Positions 1 through 6,705 of a DNA stretch of 10,362 bases are shown one piece after another (within the stretch, counting starts at the first letter, position 1; each line of letters starts with the position of its first letter). The stretch is from Candidatus Thiodiazotropha taylori (GTDB lineage Bacteria; Pseudomonadota; Gammaproteobacteria; Chromatiales; Chromatiaceae): NCBI GenBank assembly GCA_019100305.1, contig JAHRHW010000126.1:1-10362 (forward strand). Reading direction: 5' to 3'. Made by a program: the position numbers and the translations under genes. The notes under the pieces were generated by a model, which worked only from the letters and a program-made list of their open reading frames with translations, had not been told where the DNA came from and searched no databases.

Positions 1-37
1 AATTGCTAGCTAAACAATTCATCGGGAGAGATACAAG

Positions 38-56
38 GGTGGGGCCATGCCCCACC
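38..56. repeat. Short perfect inverted repeat downstream of fliK
   Basis: GGTGGGGC and GCCCCACC form an 8-bp stem around a 3-nt loop, about 80 bp past the fliK stop. Read leftwards it is followed by CTTGTATCTC, which is not a clear U-tract, so it is at best a weak intrinsic terminator or an mRNA 3'-end stabiliser. The rest of the 1-137 gap holds only one smaller repeat (83-96) and no supported gene. Confidence 0.4.
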
Positions 57-82
57 AAATAGTGTTGAAGTTAGTACCATTC

Positions 83-96
83 GGCCCTAGTGGGCC
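83..96. repeat. Small GGCCC/GGGCC inverted repeat downstream of fliK
   Basis: Five perfect base pairs (GGCCC, loop TAGT, GGGCC) lie about 40 bp past the fliK stop codon. No T-run follows on either strand. It could help terminate or stabilise the fliK transcript together with the repeat at 38-56, but a match this short could be chance. Confidence 0.25.
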
Positions 97-137
97 AGGC
101 GCTTAATAGAGTAAGGATCAGCCGAACCCACTAAGCC

Positions 138-1154
138 TCAGGCGTAGGTATCCAACAATCCGTCGCCCGTCCGGATCTGCACGCCTCCGGAGTCTGCCGA
201 CCAACCCTGGGATGAATCAGCTTCGGATGCCCCTCCACTGCCGCGACTTTCTGCAGCGCCTTCGCCACCAGGTTCACCCGCCTGCTGATGCCCCACATCC
301 ACATTCGCCAGATTCAGATTGATTTCGCCAAACATCTCCCGCAGGCGGGGAATCGATGATTCCAGTGCTTCACGGGTTGGCGCCTGAGCGGCTATGAATG
401 TGACATTGGTTTGGTCGTTCTGCACCGATATCTTGATCTCCAGAGGTCCCAGATTGGGAGGCGTCAACTTGATCTCTGCCTGCTGGATATTCTGATTCAC
501 CATCCACTGGATCCGCTCGCCGACCGCCTGATCCCAACCTGGCTGTCCAACCGGGGTATTCAGAGGCAATATGATCGAGGCGCGACTGGCAACCGGCGAA
601 GTGGCTGACTGGCTGAGTGCGTTGAGCGAGAACTGGTTGCCTGAATCCGCTGATCGCGACACCTCAGGCAAGGTTCTGTCACCAGTCAGATCCGAGCTGA
701 TCAGCGACACCATTTCAACCGGTCTGTCGGTGGTCACCAGACTGGTCAGTTTCGGCAGGGCAACTTCTGTCTGAACCTTCTGCGGCAGCGTCAAAGTAAG
801 TGCCGGCATCACCTCCGCACTCTTGGTTGCCACCGGCTGCTGCGCCAACTCACTGAGCTGCGGCAAAGTCTGGCCGTTCAACTGGGGGGCCAGCGGCAAC
901 AGCTTGCCGTCCTGGGTCAGCATTGGATTGGCCATCAGCGGAGTTTGCGTATCGACCGGCATCTGCAGGCTGAAAAGCTGTAAAGCCTCTTCACTATGCT
1001 CTGAAACGAGCAGCTCCTGTAGTGCGAGATCAAACGGAATACCGGTAGATAAGCTCTCAGCAGAGAGACTGAACAGCCCTAAATCAGCTTCACCGGTTGT
1101 TGTTGAAGTTGTGTTGCCCCCACTAATTTGGGACATAAAGGGTATCTGAGCCAT
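138..1154 (-). CDS. fliK: FliK-like flagellar hook-length control protein
   Basis: Predicted 338-residue FliK-family protein. FliK is secreted through the flagellar export apparatus, measures hook length and switches FlhB from hook to filament substrates. The recognisable part is the C-terminal Flg_hook domain at about residues 205-290, with GWDQAVGERIQWMVNQ and the hallmark LTPPNLGPLEIKI stretch (230-242). The first 200 residues are low-complexity, rich in Ser, Thr, Gln and Leu, as usual for FliK ruler regions, and the tail (290-338) is Gly/Ser/Glu-rich. The chosen ATG gives the start MAQIPF and has an AGGT 6 nt upstream. An in-frame ATG at 1271 would add 39 residues but overlaps the upstream lipoprotein gene by 58 bp, and the added part does not look like FliK. 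No other flagellar gene is visible in the window. The family call is firm, but orthology to canonical fliK rather than a FliK-domain paralogue is inferred. Confidence 0.82.
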   Translation of the reverse strand: MAQIPFMSQISGGNTTSTTTGEADLGLFSLSAESLSTGIPFDLALQELLVSEHSEEALQLFSLQMPVDTQTPLMANPMLTQDGKLLPLAPQLNGQTLPQLSELAQQPVATKSAEVMPALTLTLPQKVQTEVALPKLTSLVTTDRPVEMVSLISSDLTGDRTLPEVSRSADSGNQFSLNALSQSATSPVASRASIILPLNTPVGQPGWDQAVGERIQWMVNQNIQQAEIKLTPPNLGPLEIKISVQNDQTNVTFIAAQAPTREALESSIPRLREMFGEINLNLANVDVGHQQAGEPGGEGAAESRGSGGASEADSSQGWSADSGGVQIRTGDGLLDTYA

Positions 1155-1213
1155 GGCATTACCTGTCAGTGTGGTCTCCTGTCGAGAGATAACTAGCAGG
1201 TTCCGGGCCAAAG

Positions 1214-1687
1214 TCAGTGCATAAAGTCCTGGGGTGTTGCCCGGCGCCAATCCGCTTCGGACAACAGCCATTCGTCATCCTGTCGCAGAAAGGTTAAATC
1301 GAGACGCAGCAGATCTCCCCGCCACTGGCTCAGTGAGGTCTCCCGATCCTGCGGCGATCCCGCCAGACCGGCGTAGATCAGCACCTGGGCTTGACCGTTC
1401 TCATGCACCTCGATGTTGTCGATGGTGGTGAGCAGATGGATCGACTTATGGCGTAAAAAATAGCCGGCCAGCATGGCTCTCAACTGGCGCAGATCGAAGC
1501 CGTTATTGTCGCGGTAATCCGCATGCACAAAATCCAGGGTTGCCGACAGATCACGGGCCTGAATGTAGGTTTCAGCTTCACGGATGGTACTGCGCAGTTG
1601 CTCATCGGCAGATAGTGGATCATCGCTGCACCCCCAGATTCCCAGGGCCAACAGCAGGATGAAAAAGAGTGAGAAGAGTCTCTGCAT
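1214..1687 (-). CDS. Predicted small lipoprotein, possibly NTF2-like
   Basis: A 157-residue protein with a Lys/Arg-poor but strongly hydrophobic signal segment (residues 4-18) and a lipobox-like IWGC ending at Cys20. This suggests export and lipid attachment to the cell envelope. Trp at -2 is unusual for a lipobox. After Cys20 comes SDDP, whose Asp at +3 does not clearly settle inner versus outer membrane. The mature part begins with a helix (about 26-50), then strands around TTIDNIEVHENGQAQVLIYAG and LDLTFLRQDDEWLLSEADW. This pattern resembles small NTF2/SnoaL-like domains, but I do not recognise a specific family and assign no function. The ATG at 1687 is chosen because it gives a proper signal peptide and has GGGGTGA 5 nt upstream. 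An ATG at 1741 would put 18 residues in front of the signal. The gene ends 59 bp before fliK, so the two may be co-transcribed. Confidence 0.72.
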   Translation of the reverse strand: MQRLFSLFFILLLALGIWGCSDDPLSADEQLRSTIREAETYIQARDLSATLDFVHADYRDNNGFDLRQLRAMLAGYFLRHKSIHLLTTIDNIEVHENGQAQVLIYAGLAGSPQDRETSLSQWRGDLLRLDLTFLRQDDEWLLSEADWRRATPQDFMH

Positions 1688-1749
1688 TTCAATCACCCCA
1701 GCTAGAGAGGGTACGGACTCACCGCACCGGAGCACCAACATGTATCAGA

Positions 1750-1793
1750 TACCAACCAGACCTATCGTAGTAACAGTGATGGCCTGGTTGGTA
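1750..1793. repeat. Long imperfect palindrome upstream of the lipoprotein gene
   Basis: TACCAACCAG (1750-1759) and CTGGTTGGTA (1784-1793) are perfect 10-bp arms. Inside them, CC (1761-1762)/GG (1781-1782) and ATC (1764-1766)/GAT (1778-1780) can extend the pairing past one mismatch and one bulge, leaving an 11-nt loop. It lies 63 bp upstream of the lipoprotein start and 60 bp downstream of the dapB stop. No T-run follows on either strand, so an operator or a stable mRNA hairpin fits better than an intrinsic terminator. Confidence 0.6.
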
Positions 1794-1822
1794 ATCATGC
1801 AAATAGAATGCACAAAATCCGT

Positions 1823-1860
1823 TGCGTTAATGCGAACCACCGTAGCTGGAAATTAACGCA
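1823..1860 (-). repeat. Inverted repeat spanning the dapB stop codon
   Basis: ATTAACGCA (1852-1860) and TGCGTTAAT (1823-1831) are perfect 9-bp arms separated by 20 nt. The first arm contains the dapB TAA. Leftwards of the stem the transcript would read ACGGATTTTGTG, with only four U and not directly at the stem. It could be a weak dapB terminator or a 3'-end hairpin protecting the chaperone-dapB mRNA. The remainder of the 1688-1852 gap holds the palindrome at 1750-1793 and no clear promoter. Confidence 0.4.
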
Positions 1861-2656
1861 GACTCAGTACATCCTGCATATCGAACAGGCCGTTCGATTT
1901 ACTGCCGATCCATTTCGAGGCCCGCACTGCACCTCTGGCGAAATTCATCCGACTTGAGGCTTTGTGGGCGATCTCCACTCGCTCTCCCTCCATGGCAAAC
2001 CAGACGCTGTGCTCACCAACCACATCACCCGCTCGAATCGTCTCAAAACCGATGGTCTTGCTATCCCTTGGCCCGGTATTGCCTTCCCTGCCATAGACCG
2101 CGCAGCTCTTCAGGTCCCGCCCCAGGGTGTCTGCAATCACTTCCCCCATGCGCAGTGCTGTACCGGATGGGGCATCGACTTTGTGCCGATGATGAGCTTC
2201 GATGATCTCGATGTCTGCTTCATCGCCCATCACTTTGGCAGCCACTTCCAGCAGCTTGAAACAGAGATTGACTCCAACACTCATGTTCGGTGCGAAGACG
2301 ATGCCAATCTTTTCACCAGCCTCCGCCAAAGCGGCTTTGTCACTATCCGAGAGACCGGTTGTACCAATTACCATCTGTTTACCGGCGTCTTTACAGATCT
2401 GCAGATGTTTCAGGGTTGCCGCCGGTGTGGTGAAATCGATCACCACATCGAACTCATCCACCACCTTGGCAAGATCATCCACCAGGGCCAGATCGAAGCT
2501 GCCGAGTCCGGCCAGCTCACCGGCATCCCGGCCAACCAGTCCCGATTCAGCCCGTTCGGTAGCCGCCCCCAGGGTCAGACCATCCGTTTCATGCACAGCC
2601 TGAACCAGTGATTTTCCCATCCGGCCGGCGGCACCAACCACTGCAACTCTTGTCAT
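1853..2656 (-). CDS. dapB: 4-hydroxy-tetrahydrodipicolinate reductase
   Basis: Cytosolic NAD(P)H-dependent reductase of the diaminopimelate/lysine pathway. It reduces the DapA product to tetrahydrodipicolinate, which feeds peptidoglycan and lysine synthesis. At 267 residues it is near the E. coli length (273). The N-terminal Rossmann motif GAAGRMG is at 8-14, and DFTTPAATL at 74-82 and GTTGL at 98-102 line the cofactor site. EAHHRHKVDAPSGTA at 153-167 carries the catalytic His pair (155-156) and Lys159. The C-terminal RAGDVVGEHSVWF and ASSRMNFARGA stretches are also typical. The ATG has AGGGGAA at normal spacing. It follows dnaJ by 73 bp on the same strand, the order seen in Pseudomonas and other Gammaproteobacteria. 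There carAB usually follows, but that is not the case here. All key residues are present and the gene looks intact. Confidence 0.97.
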   Translation of the reverse strand: MTRVAVVGAAGRMGKSLVQAVHETDGLTLGAATERAESGLVGRDAGELAGLGSFDLALVDDLAKVVDEFDVVIDFTTPAATLKHLQICKDAGKQMVIGTTGLSDSDKAALAEAGEKIGIVFAPNMSVGVNLCFKLLEVAAKVMGDEADIEIIEAHHRHKVDAPSGTALRMGEVIADTLGRDLKSCAVYGREGNTGPRDSKTIGFETIRAGDVVGEHSVWFAMEGERVEIAHKASSRMNFARGAVRASKWIGSKSNGLFDMQDVLSLR

Positions 2657-2681
2657 CTGTTTCCCCTAAGGCACTTTATTG

Positions 2682-2713
2682 TCACGATAGTGGGCACGGC
2701 ACGCCCATTGTGA
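2682..2713. repeat. Interrupted hairpin in the dnaJ-dapB gap
   Basis: TGGGC (2691-2695) pairs with GCCCA (2703-2707) around a 7-nt loop. After an asymmetric internal loop, TCAC (2682-2685) pairs with GTGA (2710-2713). The transcript after it reads CAATAAAG, with no U-tract, so it is not an intrinsic terminator. A processing or stability element between dnaJ and dapB is possible. Confidence 0.3.
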
Positions 2714-2729
2714 TTGAGTTAAAAACGTT

Positions 2730-3866
2730 TTAGAAACCCATATTCTCAAAGAACTTCTTCACCCCATCCACCCAGCTGGTGGAGTGTGGGCTGTGCTTTG
2801 CCCCGCCGCGCTTCATGGTTTCATCAAAGCGCTGTAGCAGCTCTTCCTGCTCACTGGTCAGTTTCACCGGCGTTTCCACCAGCACCCGACACATCAGATC
2901 ACCCACCGGACCGCCACGTACCGGCTTGACGCCTTTACCGCGCATGCGGAACAGACGGCCGGTCTGGGTACCGGCAGGAATTTTCAGCATCACTTTGCCG
3001 TCCAGCGTCGGTACTTCCAACTCACCACCCAGGGCGGCTATCACAAAACTGATCGGCACCTCGCAGAACAGATGATTGTCTTCCCGACTGAAGATGGAGT
3101 GAGGTTTGACGGCGACCTGCACATAGAGATCCCCTGGAGGTCCGCCGCTCTCTCCCGCCTCGCCTTCTCCGGCCAGACGAATCCGATCCCCTGAATCGAC
3201 ACCCGGTGGTACCTTCACAGAGAGGGTTTTATGCTCTTGAATCCGGCCTTGTCCATGACACTTGGGACAAGGGTCATCGATTATGGTGCCTTTACCGTGA
3301 CAGCGCGGACAGGTCTGTTGAACCGAGAAGAAACCCTGCTGCATTCTGACCTGACCATGACCGCCGCAAGTTTCACAGGTCTTGGGACTGGAGCCTTTTT
3401 TGGCACCGCTGCCGCCGCAGGCATCACACTTCACCAGCGTGGGCACACGAATCTTGACGGTGGTTCCGGCAACCGCATCTTCCAGGGAGAGCTGCAGGTT
3501 GTAGCGCAGATCGGCGCCCCGGTGTACACGGGAACCGCCACCGCCGCGGGCACCACCGAAGATATCGCCAAACACATCACCAAAGATATCGGAAAAGCTG
3601 GCATCACCACCACTGAATCCACCACCCATGGTCTGATCGACGCCCGCATGACCAAACTGGTCATAGGCGGCACGCTTCTGTGCATCCGACAGGATCTCAT
3701 AGGCCTCTTTGGCCTCTTTGAAGCTCTTCTCAGCAGTGGCTGCCGCATCACCGGTATTGCGATCCGGATGATATTTCATAGCCAACCGGCGATAGGCCTT
3801 TTTGATTTCGGCCTCACTGGCGTTCTTGTTAACGCCCAATACTTCGTAATAATCTTTTTTCGCCAT
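2730..3866 (-). CDS. dnaJ: DnaJ (Hsp40) co-chaperone
   Basis: Class I J-protein that delivers unfolded substrates to DnaK and stimulates its ATPase. The predicted 378 residues match E. coli (376). In order: J domain (1-70) with the essential HPD at 33-35; a Gly/Phe-rich linker (about 75-115) with FSDIFGDVFGDIFGG; a zinc-binding domain with four CxxC repeats at Cys147/150, 164/167, 186/189 and 200/203; then the beta-rich substrate-binding domain and dimerisation tail. The ATG giving MAKKDYYEVLGV is the family start. An in-frame TTG 18 bp upstream is possible but unnecessary. No good Shine-Dalgarno precedes the ATG (only AGACAGAACCAACC), which is odd for a chaperone gene. It lies 157 bp downstream of dnaK, beyond a terminator-like hairpin, so its expression may be set below that of dnaK. 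Confidence 0.98.
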   Translation of the reverse strand: MAKKDYYEVLGVNKNASEAEIKKAYRRLAMKYHPDRNTGDAAATAEKSFKEAKEAYEILSDAQKRAAYDQFGHAGVDQTMGGGFSGGDASFSDIFGDVFGDIFGGARGGGGSRVHRGADLRYNLQLSLEDAVAGTTVKIRVPTLVKCDACGGSGAKKGSSPKTCETCGGHGQVRMQQGFFSVQQTCPRCHGKGTIIDDPCPKCHGQGRIQEHKTLSVKVPPGVDSGDRIRLAGEGEAGESGGPPGDLYVQVAVKPHSIFSREDNHLFCEVPISFVIAALGGELEVPTLDGKVMLKIPAGTQTGRLFRMRGKGVKPVRGGPVGDLMCRVLVETPVKLTSEQEELLQRFDETMKRGGAKHSPHSTSWVDGVKKFFENMGF

Positions 3867-3970
3867 GGTTGGTTCTGTCTGCAAACTATCTGTGTTCTGT
3901 TAAATAGAGATCACTTCAAACCGCTGTTTTACTGCAATCCCACCCTGTTTTTACCTATCGGTATAACGCC

Positions 3971-4004
3971 AAAAACCGTACACCAGGCGAGCCGGTGTAC
4001 GGTT
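3971..4004 (-). terminator. Intrinsic terminator-like hairpin between dnaK and dnaJ
   Basis: On the minus strand AACCGTACACC and GGTGTACGGTT form a perfect 11-bp stem (arms 3994-4004 and 3974-3984). The 9-nt loop can close two further G-C pairs past one bulged base. The 3' arm runs into five consecutive U (3975-3971, the first two of them also closing the stem) and then GGCG. It sits 20 bp past the dnaK stop. Stem plus U-run is the form of a Rho-independent terminator. Because dnaJ lies downstream without an obvious own promoter, it probably acts as a partial attenuator rather than a full stop. Confidence 0.72.
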
Positions 4005-4023
4005 CAATGGCGACAAAGACAGA

Positions 4024-5967
4024 CTAATTCTTGTTGTCTTTGACCTCTTCGAACTCGGCATCGACCACATCGTCATCTGCCTTTCCGGCAGTGCCTTCCG
4101 GCTCTGCTTCCGCACCAGGCGCTGCACCTTCACCAGCCTCCGCACCCTTCTGGGCATAGAGGCGCTCAGCCATTTTACCTGAGGCCTCGGCCAATACCTT
4201 GGTTTTCTCTTCGATGACCTCTTTGTCATCACCGCTCATCACCGCCTCAAGATCCTTGATGGCGCTTTCGATGGCCTCTTTCTCACCCGCTTCCAGCTTA
4301 TCGTCACCCAGCTCTTCCATCGACTTCCTGGTGGCGTGGATCATGGAATCGGCCTGATTGCGTGCTGCCACCAGCTCATGGAACTTGCGATCCTCATCCG
4401 CATGGGCTTCCGCATCGTTGACCATACGATCGATCTCTTCGTCACTCAGACCTGAAGAGGCCTTGATCACGATCGACTGCTCCTTGCCGGTGGCCTTGTC
4501 CTTGGCAGAGACATTCAGGATACCGTTGGCGTCGATGTCGAAGCTGACCTCGATCTGAGGTACGCCGCGAGGCGCCGGCGGGATATCGCTGAGGTCGAAA
4601 CGACCCAGGGATTTGTTGGCCCCGGCCTGCTCACGCTCACCCTGCAGTACGTGGACTGTTACGGCGGTCTGATTGTCATCCGCAGTGGAGAAGACCTGCG
4701 AAGCCGTTGTCGGAATCGTGGTGTTCTTCTCGATCAGCTTGGTCATCACCCCACCGAGGGTCTCGATACCCAGAGAGAGTGGTGTGACGTCCAGCAACAG
4801 AACATCCTTGACCTCGCCACCCAGGACACCGCCCTGAATCGCTGCACCGATTGCCACAGCCTCATCGGGATTGACATCCTTACGCGGCTCTTTACCGAAG
4901 AATTCCTTAACCGCATCCTGTACTTTGGGCATACGGCTCTGACCACCCACCAGGATGATCTCATCAATCTTGGAGGCGTCCACACCCGCATCCTTCAGCG
5001 CCACTTTACAGGGCTCAATGGTGCGACTGACCAGATCGTCGACCAGAGACTCCAGCTTGGAGCGGGTCAGTTTCAGGTTCAGATGTTTCGGGCCACTGGC
5101 ATCTGCGGTGATATAGGGCAGATTGATGTCGGTCTGCTGACTGGATGAGAGCTCGATTTTCGCCTTCTCGGCCCCCTCTTTCAGACGTTGCAGCGCCAAC
5201 GGATCGTTGCGCAGGTCGAAACCCTGATCCTTTTTGAACTCATCCACCAGATGATCGATGATGCGCAGATCGAAGTCTTCACCACCGAGGAAAGTGTCAC
5301 CGTTGGTGGAGAGCACTTCAAACTGGTGCTCGCCATCGATCTCGGCGATCTCGATGATGGAGATGTCGAAGGTACCACCACCCAGGTCGTATACCGCCAG
5401 GGTCTGGTCGCCACGCTTTTTGTCCATACCGTAGGCCAGGGCCGCAGCGGTAGGCTCATTGATGATCCGCTTCACCTCCAGACCGGCAATGCGTCCGGCA
5501 TCTTTGGTGGCCTGGCGCTGGGAGTCGTTGAAGTAAGCGGGAACCGTGATGACAGCCTCGCTGACCGTCTCACCCAGATAGTCTTCCGCGGTCTTTTTCA
5601 TCTTCTGCAGAATCTTCGCAGAGATCTCCGGCGGCGCCATCTTCTTGCCATTCACTTCAACCCAGGCATCACCATTGTCGGCCTGGACGATTTTGTAGGG
5701 CACCATATCGACGTCCCGCTGAACCACATCGTCTTTGAACATGCGGCCGATCAGGCGTTTGATGGCGAACAGGGTGTTCTGGGGGTTGGTGACAGCCTGG
5801 CGTTTGGCGGACTGGCCAACCAGAATCTCACCGTCGTTGCTATAGGCGATAATCGATGGGGTCGTACGATCGCCCTCACTGTTTTCAATGACCTTGGTAG
5901 AACTCCCTTCCATGACAGCAACACAGGAATTGGTGGTTCCCAGGTCGATACCGATGATCTTGCCCAT
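4024..5967 (-). CDS. dnaK: DnaK (Hsp70) chaperone
   Basis: Cytosolic ATP-driven Hsp70 that binds exposed hydrophobic segments and works with DnaJ and GrpE. It is 647 residues long (638 in E. coli). The nucleotide-binding domain spans 1-385, with phosphate-loop IDLGTTNSCVAV (7-18), VPAYFNDSQRQATKDAG (142-158), YDLGGGTFD (193-201) and ILVGGQSRMP (338-347). The interdomain linker VLLLDVTPL is at 389-397. The beta-sandwich substrate domain and helical lid follow, and the tail is acidic and ends in an EFEEV-type motif. The Gly at YDLGGGTFD and the Thr in the first phosphate loop are intact. The ATG has GGAGAG 9 nt upstream. The gene starts 81 bp after the grpE stop, and that gap carries a sigma-32-like promoter (6026-6053). 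Confidence 0.99.
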   Translation of the reverse strand: MGKIIGIDLGTTNSCVAVMEGSSTKVIENSEGDRTTPSIIAYSNDGEILVGQSAKRQAVTNPQNTLFAIKRLIGRMFKDDVVQRDVDMVPYKIVQADNGDAWVEVNGKKMAPPEISAKILQKMKKTAEDYLGETVSEAVITVPAYFNDSQRQATKDAGRIAGLEVKRIINEPTAAALAYGMDKKRGDQTLAVYDLGGGTFDISIIEIAEIDGEHQFEVLSTNGDTFLGGEDFDLRIIDHLVDEFKKDQGFDLRNDPLALQRLKEGAEKAKIELSSSQQTDINLPYITADASGPKHLNLKLTRSKLESLVDDLVSRTIEPCKVALKDAGVDASKIDEIILVGGQSRMPKVQDAVKEFFGKEPRKDVNPDEAVAIGAAIQGGVLGGEVKDVLLLDVTPLSLGIETLGGVMTKLIEKNTTIPTTASQVFSTADDNQTAVTVHVLQGEREQAGANKSLGRFDLSDIPPAPRGVPQIEVSFDIDANGILNVSAKDKATGKEQSIVIKASSGLSDEEIDRMVNDAEAHADEDRKFHELVAARNQADSMIHATRKSMEELGDDKLEAGEKEAIESAIKDLEAVMSGDDKEVIEEKTKVLAEASGKMAERLYAQKGAEAGEGAAPGAEAEPEGTAGKADDDVVDAEFEEVKDNKN

Positions 5968-6011
5968 GATGTTTAACTCTCCGAAATCTTTATAAATAAG
6001 TGATATTTCTT

Positions 6012-6038
6012 GATGACTGTCCCTAATGTGGGGTCATC
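6012..6038. repeat. Inverted repeat overlapping the dnaK promoter -10
   Basis: GATGAC (6012-6017) pairs with GTCATC (6033-6038). After a 3-nt bulge, CCC (6021-6023) pairs with GGG (6030-6032) around a 6-nt loop. It overlaps the proposed dnaK -10 (6026-6033) and the expected start point near 6019. A transcript from that promoter would hold only one arm, so any role is either as a DNA operator or as a hairpin in read-through mRNA from grpE. Confidence 0.4.
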
Positions 6039-6053
6039 TGTGTGGGTTTCAAG
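6026..6053 (-). promoter_or_regulatory. Sigma-32-like heat-shock promoter for dnaK
   Basis: Reading leftwards, GGCTTGAAA (the CTTGAAA core at 6053-6047) is a perfect -35 for RpoH. After a 13-bp spacer comes CCCCACAT (6033-6026), one mismatch from the CCCCATnT consensus. The grpE TGA stop codon is embedded in the -35. The expected start is near 6019, about 50 nt before the dnaK ATG. The match in both boxes at a known spacing makes this a strong prediction, although it was judged by eye. Confidence 0.75.
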
Positions 6054-6666
6054 CCTGCTCGTCGATCGAGGCGCCTGATGAGGCCTTGGAAACCATCACC
6101 ATGGCCGGTCTCAGCAGCCGTCCGTTGAGCAGATAGCCCTTTTGTACAACCGCCACAACGGTGTTGGGTTCCACATCATCACGCTCCTGCATCGACATCG
6201 CCTGATGGAACTCAGGATTGAAGGCCTCACCCTCAGGATCAACCTGTTCAATCCCGTGGCGATTCATCACATCCACCAGCAGTTTCAGGGTCAGCTCGGT
6301 GCCTTCACGGATCTTGTCGATGTCCGCGCCGTCGTCCAGGGAGGCCTGATAGCCCAGCTCCAGGCTATCCCACACCTGCAGCATGTCTTGTGAGATCTTA
6401 TCCAAGGCGAATTTATGCGCATTCTCCAGGTCCCGCTGGCTGCGTTTGCGCAGATTGTCCATTTCAGCCCGCATCCGCATCACCTGATCCCAGTGCTCAT
6501 CCGCTTTTGAGCGGGCATCTTCGAGCAACTTGGTCAGCTCCTGATGATCCTGATCGGATGCAGCCGCCTCCTCAATCACCTCACTCTCGGCAACAGGCTC
6601 TTCCACCTGAGCCTGTGGTTCTTCCACATTCTCTGCCGAATCTTGTGGTTGATCCTTATCTATCAC
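6049..6666 (-). CDS. grpE: GrpE nucleotide exchange factor
   Basis: Dimeric co-chaperone that releases ADP from DnaK and resets its cycle. The predicted protein has 205 residues (197 in E. coli). An acidic, probably disordered N-terminus (1-40, rich in Glu, Ala and Gln) is followed by a long coiled-coil helix (about 41-100, with RMRAEMDNLRKRSQRDLENAHKFA). The beta-wing carries the family signature at about 146-193 (EGEAFNPEFHQAMSM through KGYLLNGRLLRPAMVMVSK). The start is taken as GTG at 6666, since GAGGT lies 8 nt upstream. A TTG at 6681 in the same frame would overlap that ribosome site. It follows hrcA by 79 bp and precedes dnaK by 81 bp. It has its own sigma-32-like promoter inside the hrcA 3' end. 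Confidence 0.96.
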   Translation of the reverse strand: MIDKDQPQDSAENVEEPQAQVEEPVAESEVIEEAAASDQDHQELTKLLEDARSKADEHWDQVMRMRAEMDNLRKRSQRDLENAHKFALDKISQDMLQVWDSLELGYQASLDDGADIDKIREGTELTLKLLVDVMNRHGIEQVDPEGEAFNPEFHQAMSMQERDDVEPNTVVAVVQKGYLLNGRLLRPAMVMVSKASSGASIDEQA

Positions 6667-6674
6667 TTGGTTTG

Positions 6675-6679
6675 ACCTC
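6675..6679 (-). promoter_or_regulatory. grpE ribosome binding site deciding a GTG start
   Basis: GAGGT lies 8 nt before GTG at 6666 on the minus strand. This supports the non-ATG start, since no in-frame ATG occurs before the coiled coil. Confidence 0.65.
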
Positions 6680-6705
6680 AATTAAATTTGAACGACAAAT
6701 AGAGA

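Noticed and set aside
1..22. Possible leftward start of another gene (ATG at 22-20)
   Set aside because: Only seven codons are visible before the window edge and no ribosome site precedes it, so it cannot be supported.
2722..2731. Palindrome AAAACGTTTT at the dnaJ stop codon
   Set aside because: It is too short and AT-rich to form a hairpin with a loop, and no flanking structure makes it a terminator.
3231..4043. Open frame (270 codons) on the plus strand opposite dnaJ
   Set aside because: Its sequence mirrors the DnaJ zinc-finger and Gly-rich coding region, its composition is low-complexity, and it resembles no known protein.
5188..5976. Long open frame (262 codons) on the plus strand opposite dnaK
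   Set aside because: It lies wholly antisense to the conserved DnaK ATPase domain. Antisense dnaK frames are a known annotation artefact, often mislabelled as NAD-specific glutamate dehydrogenase. There is no ribosome site or independent support.
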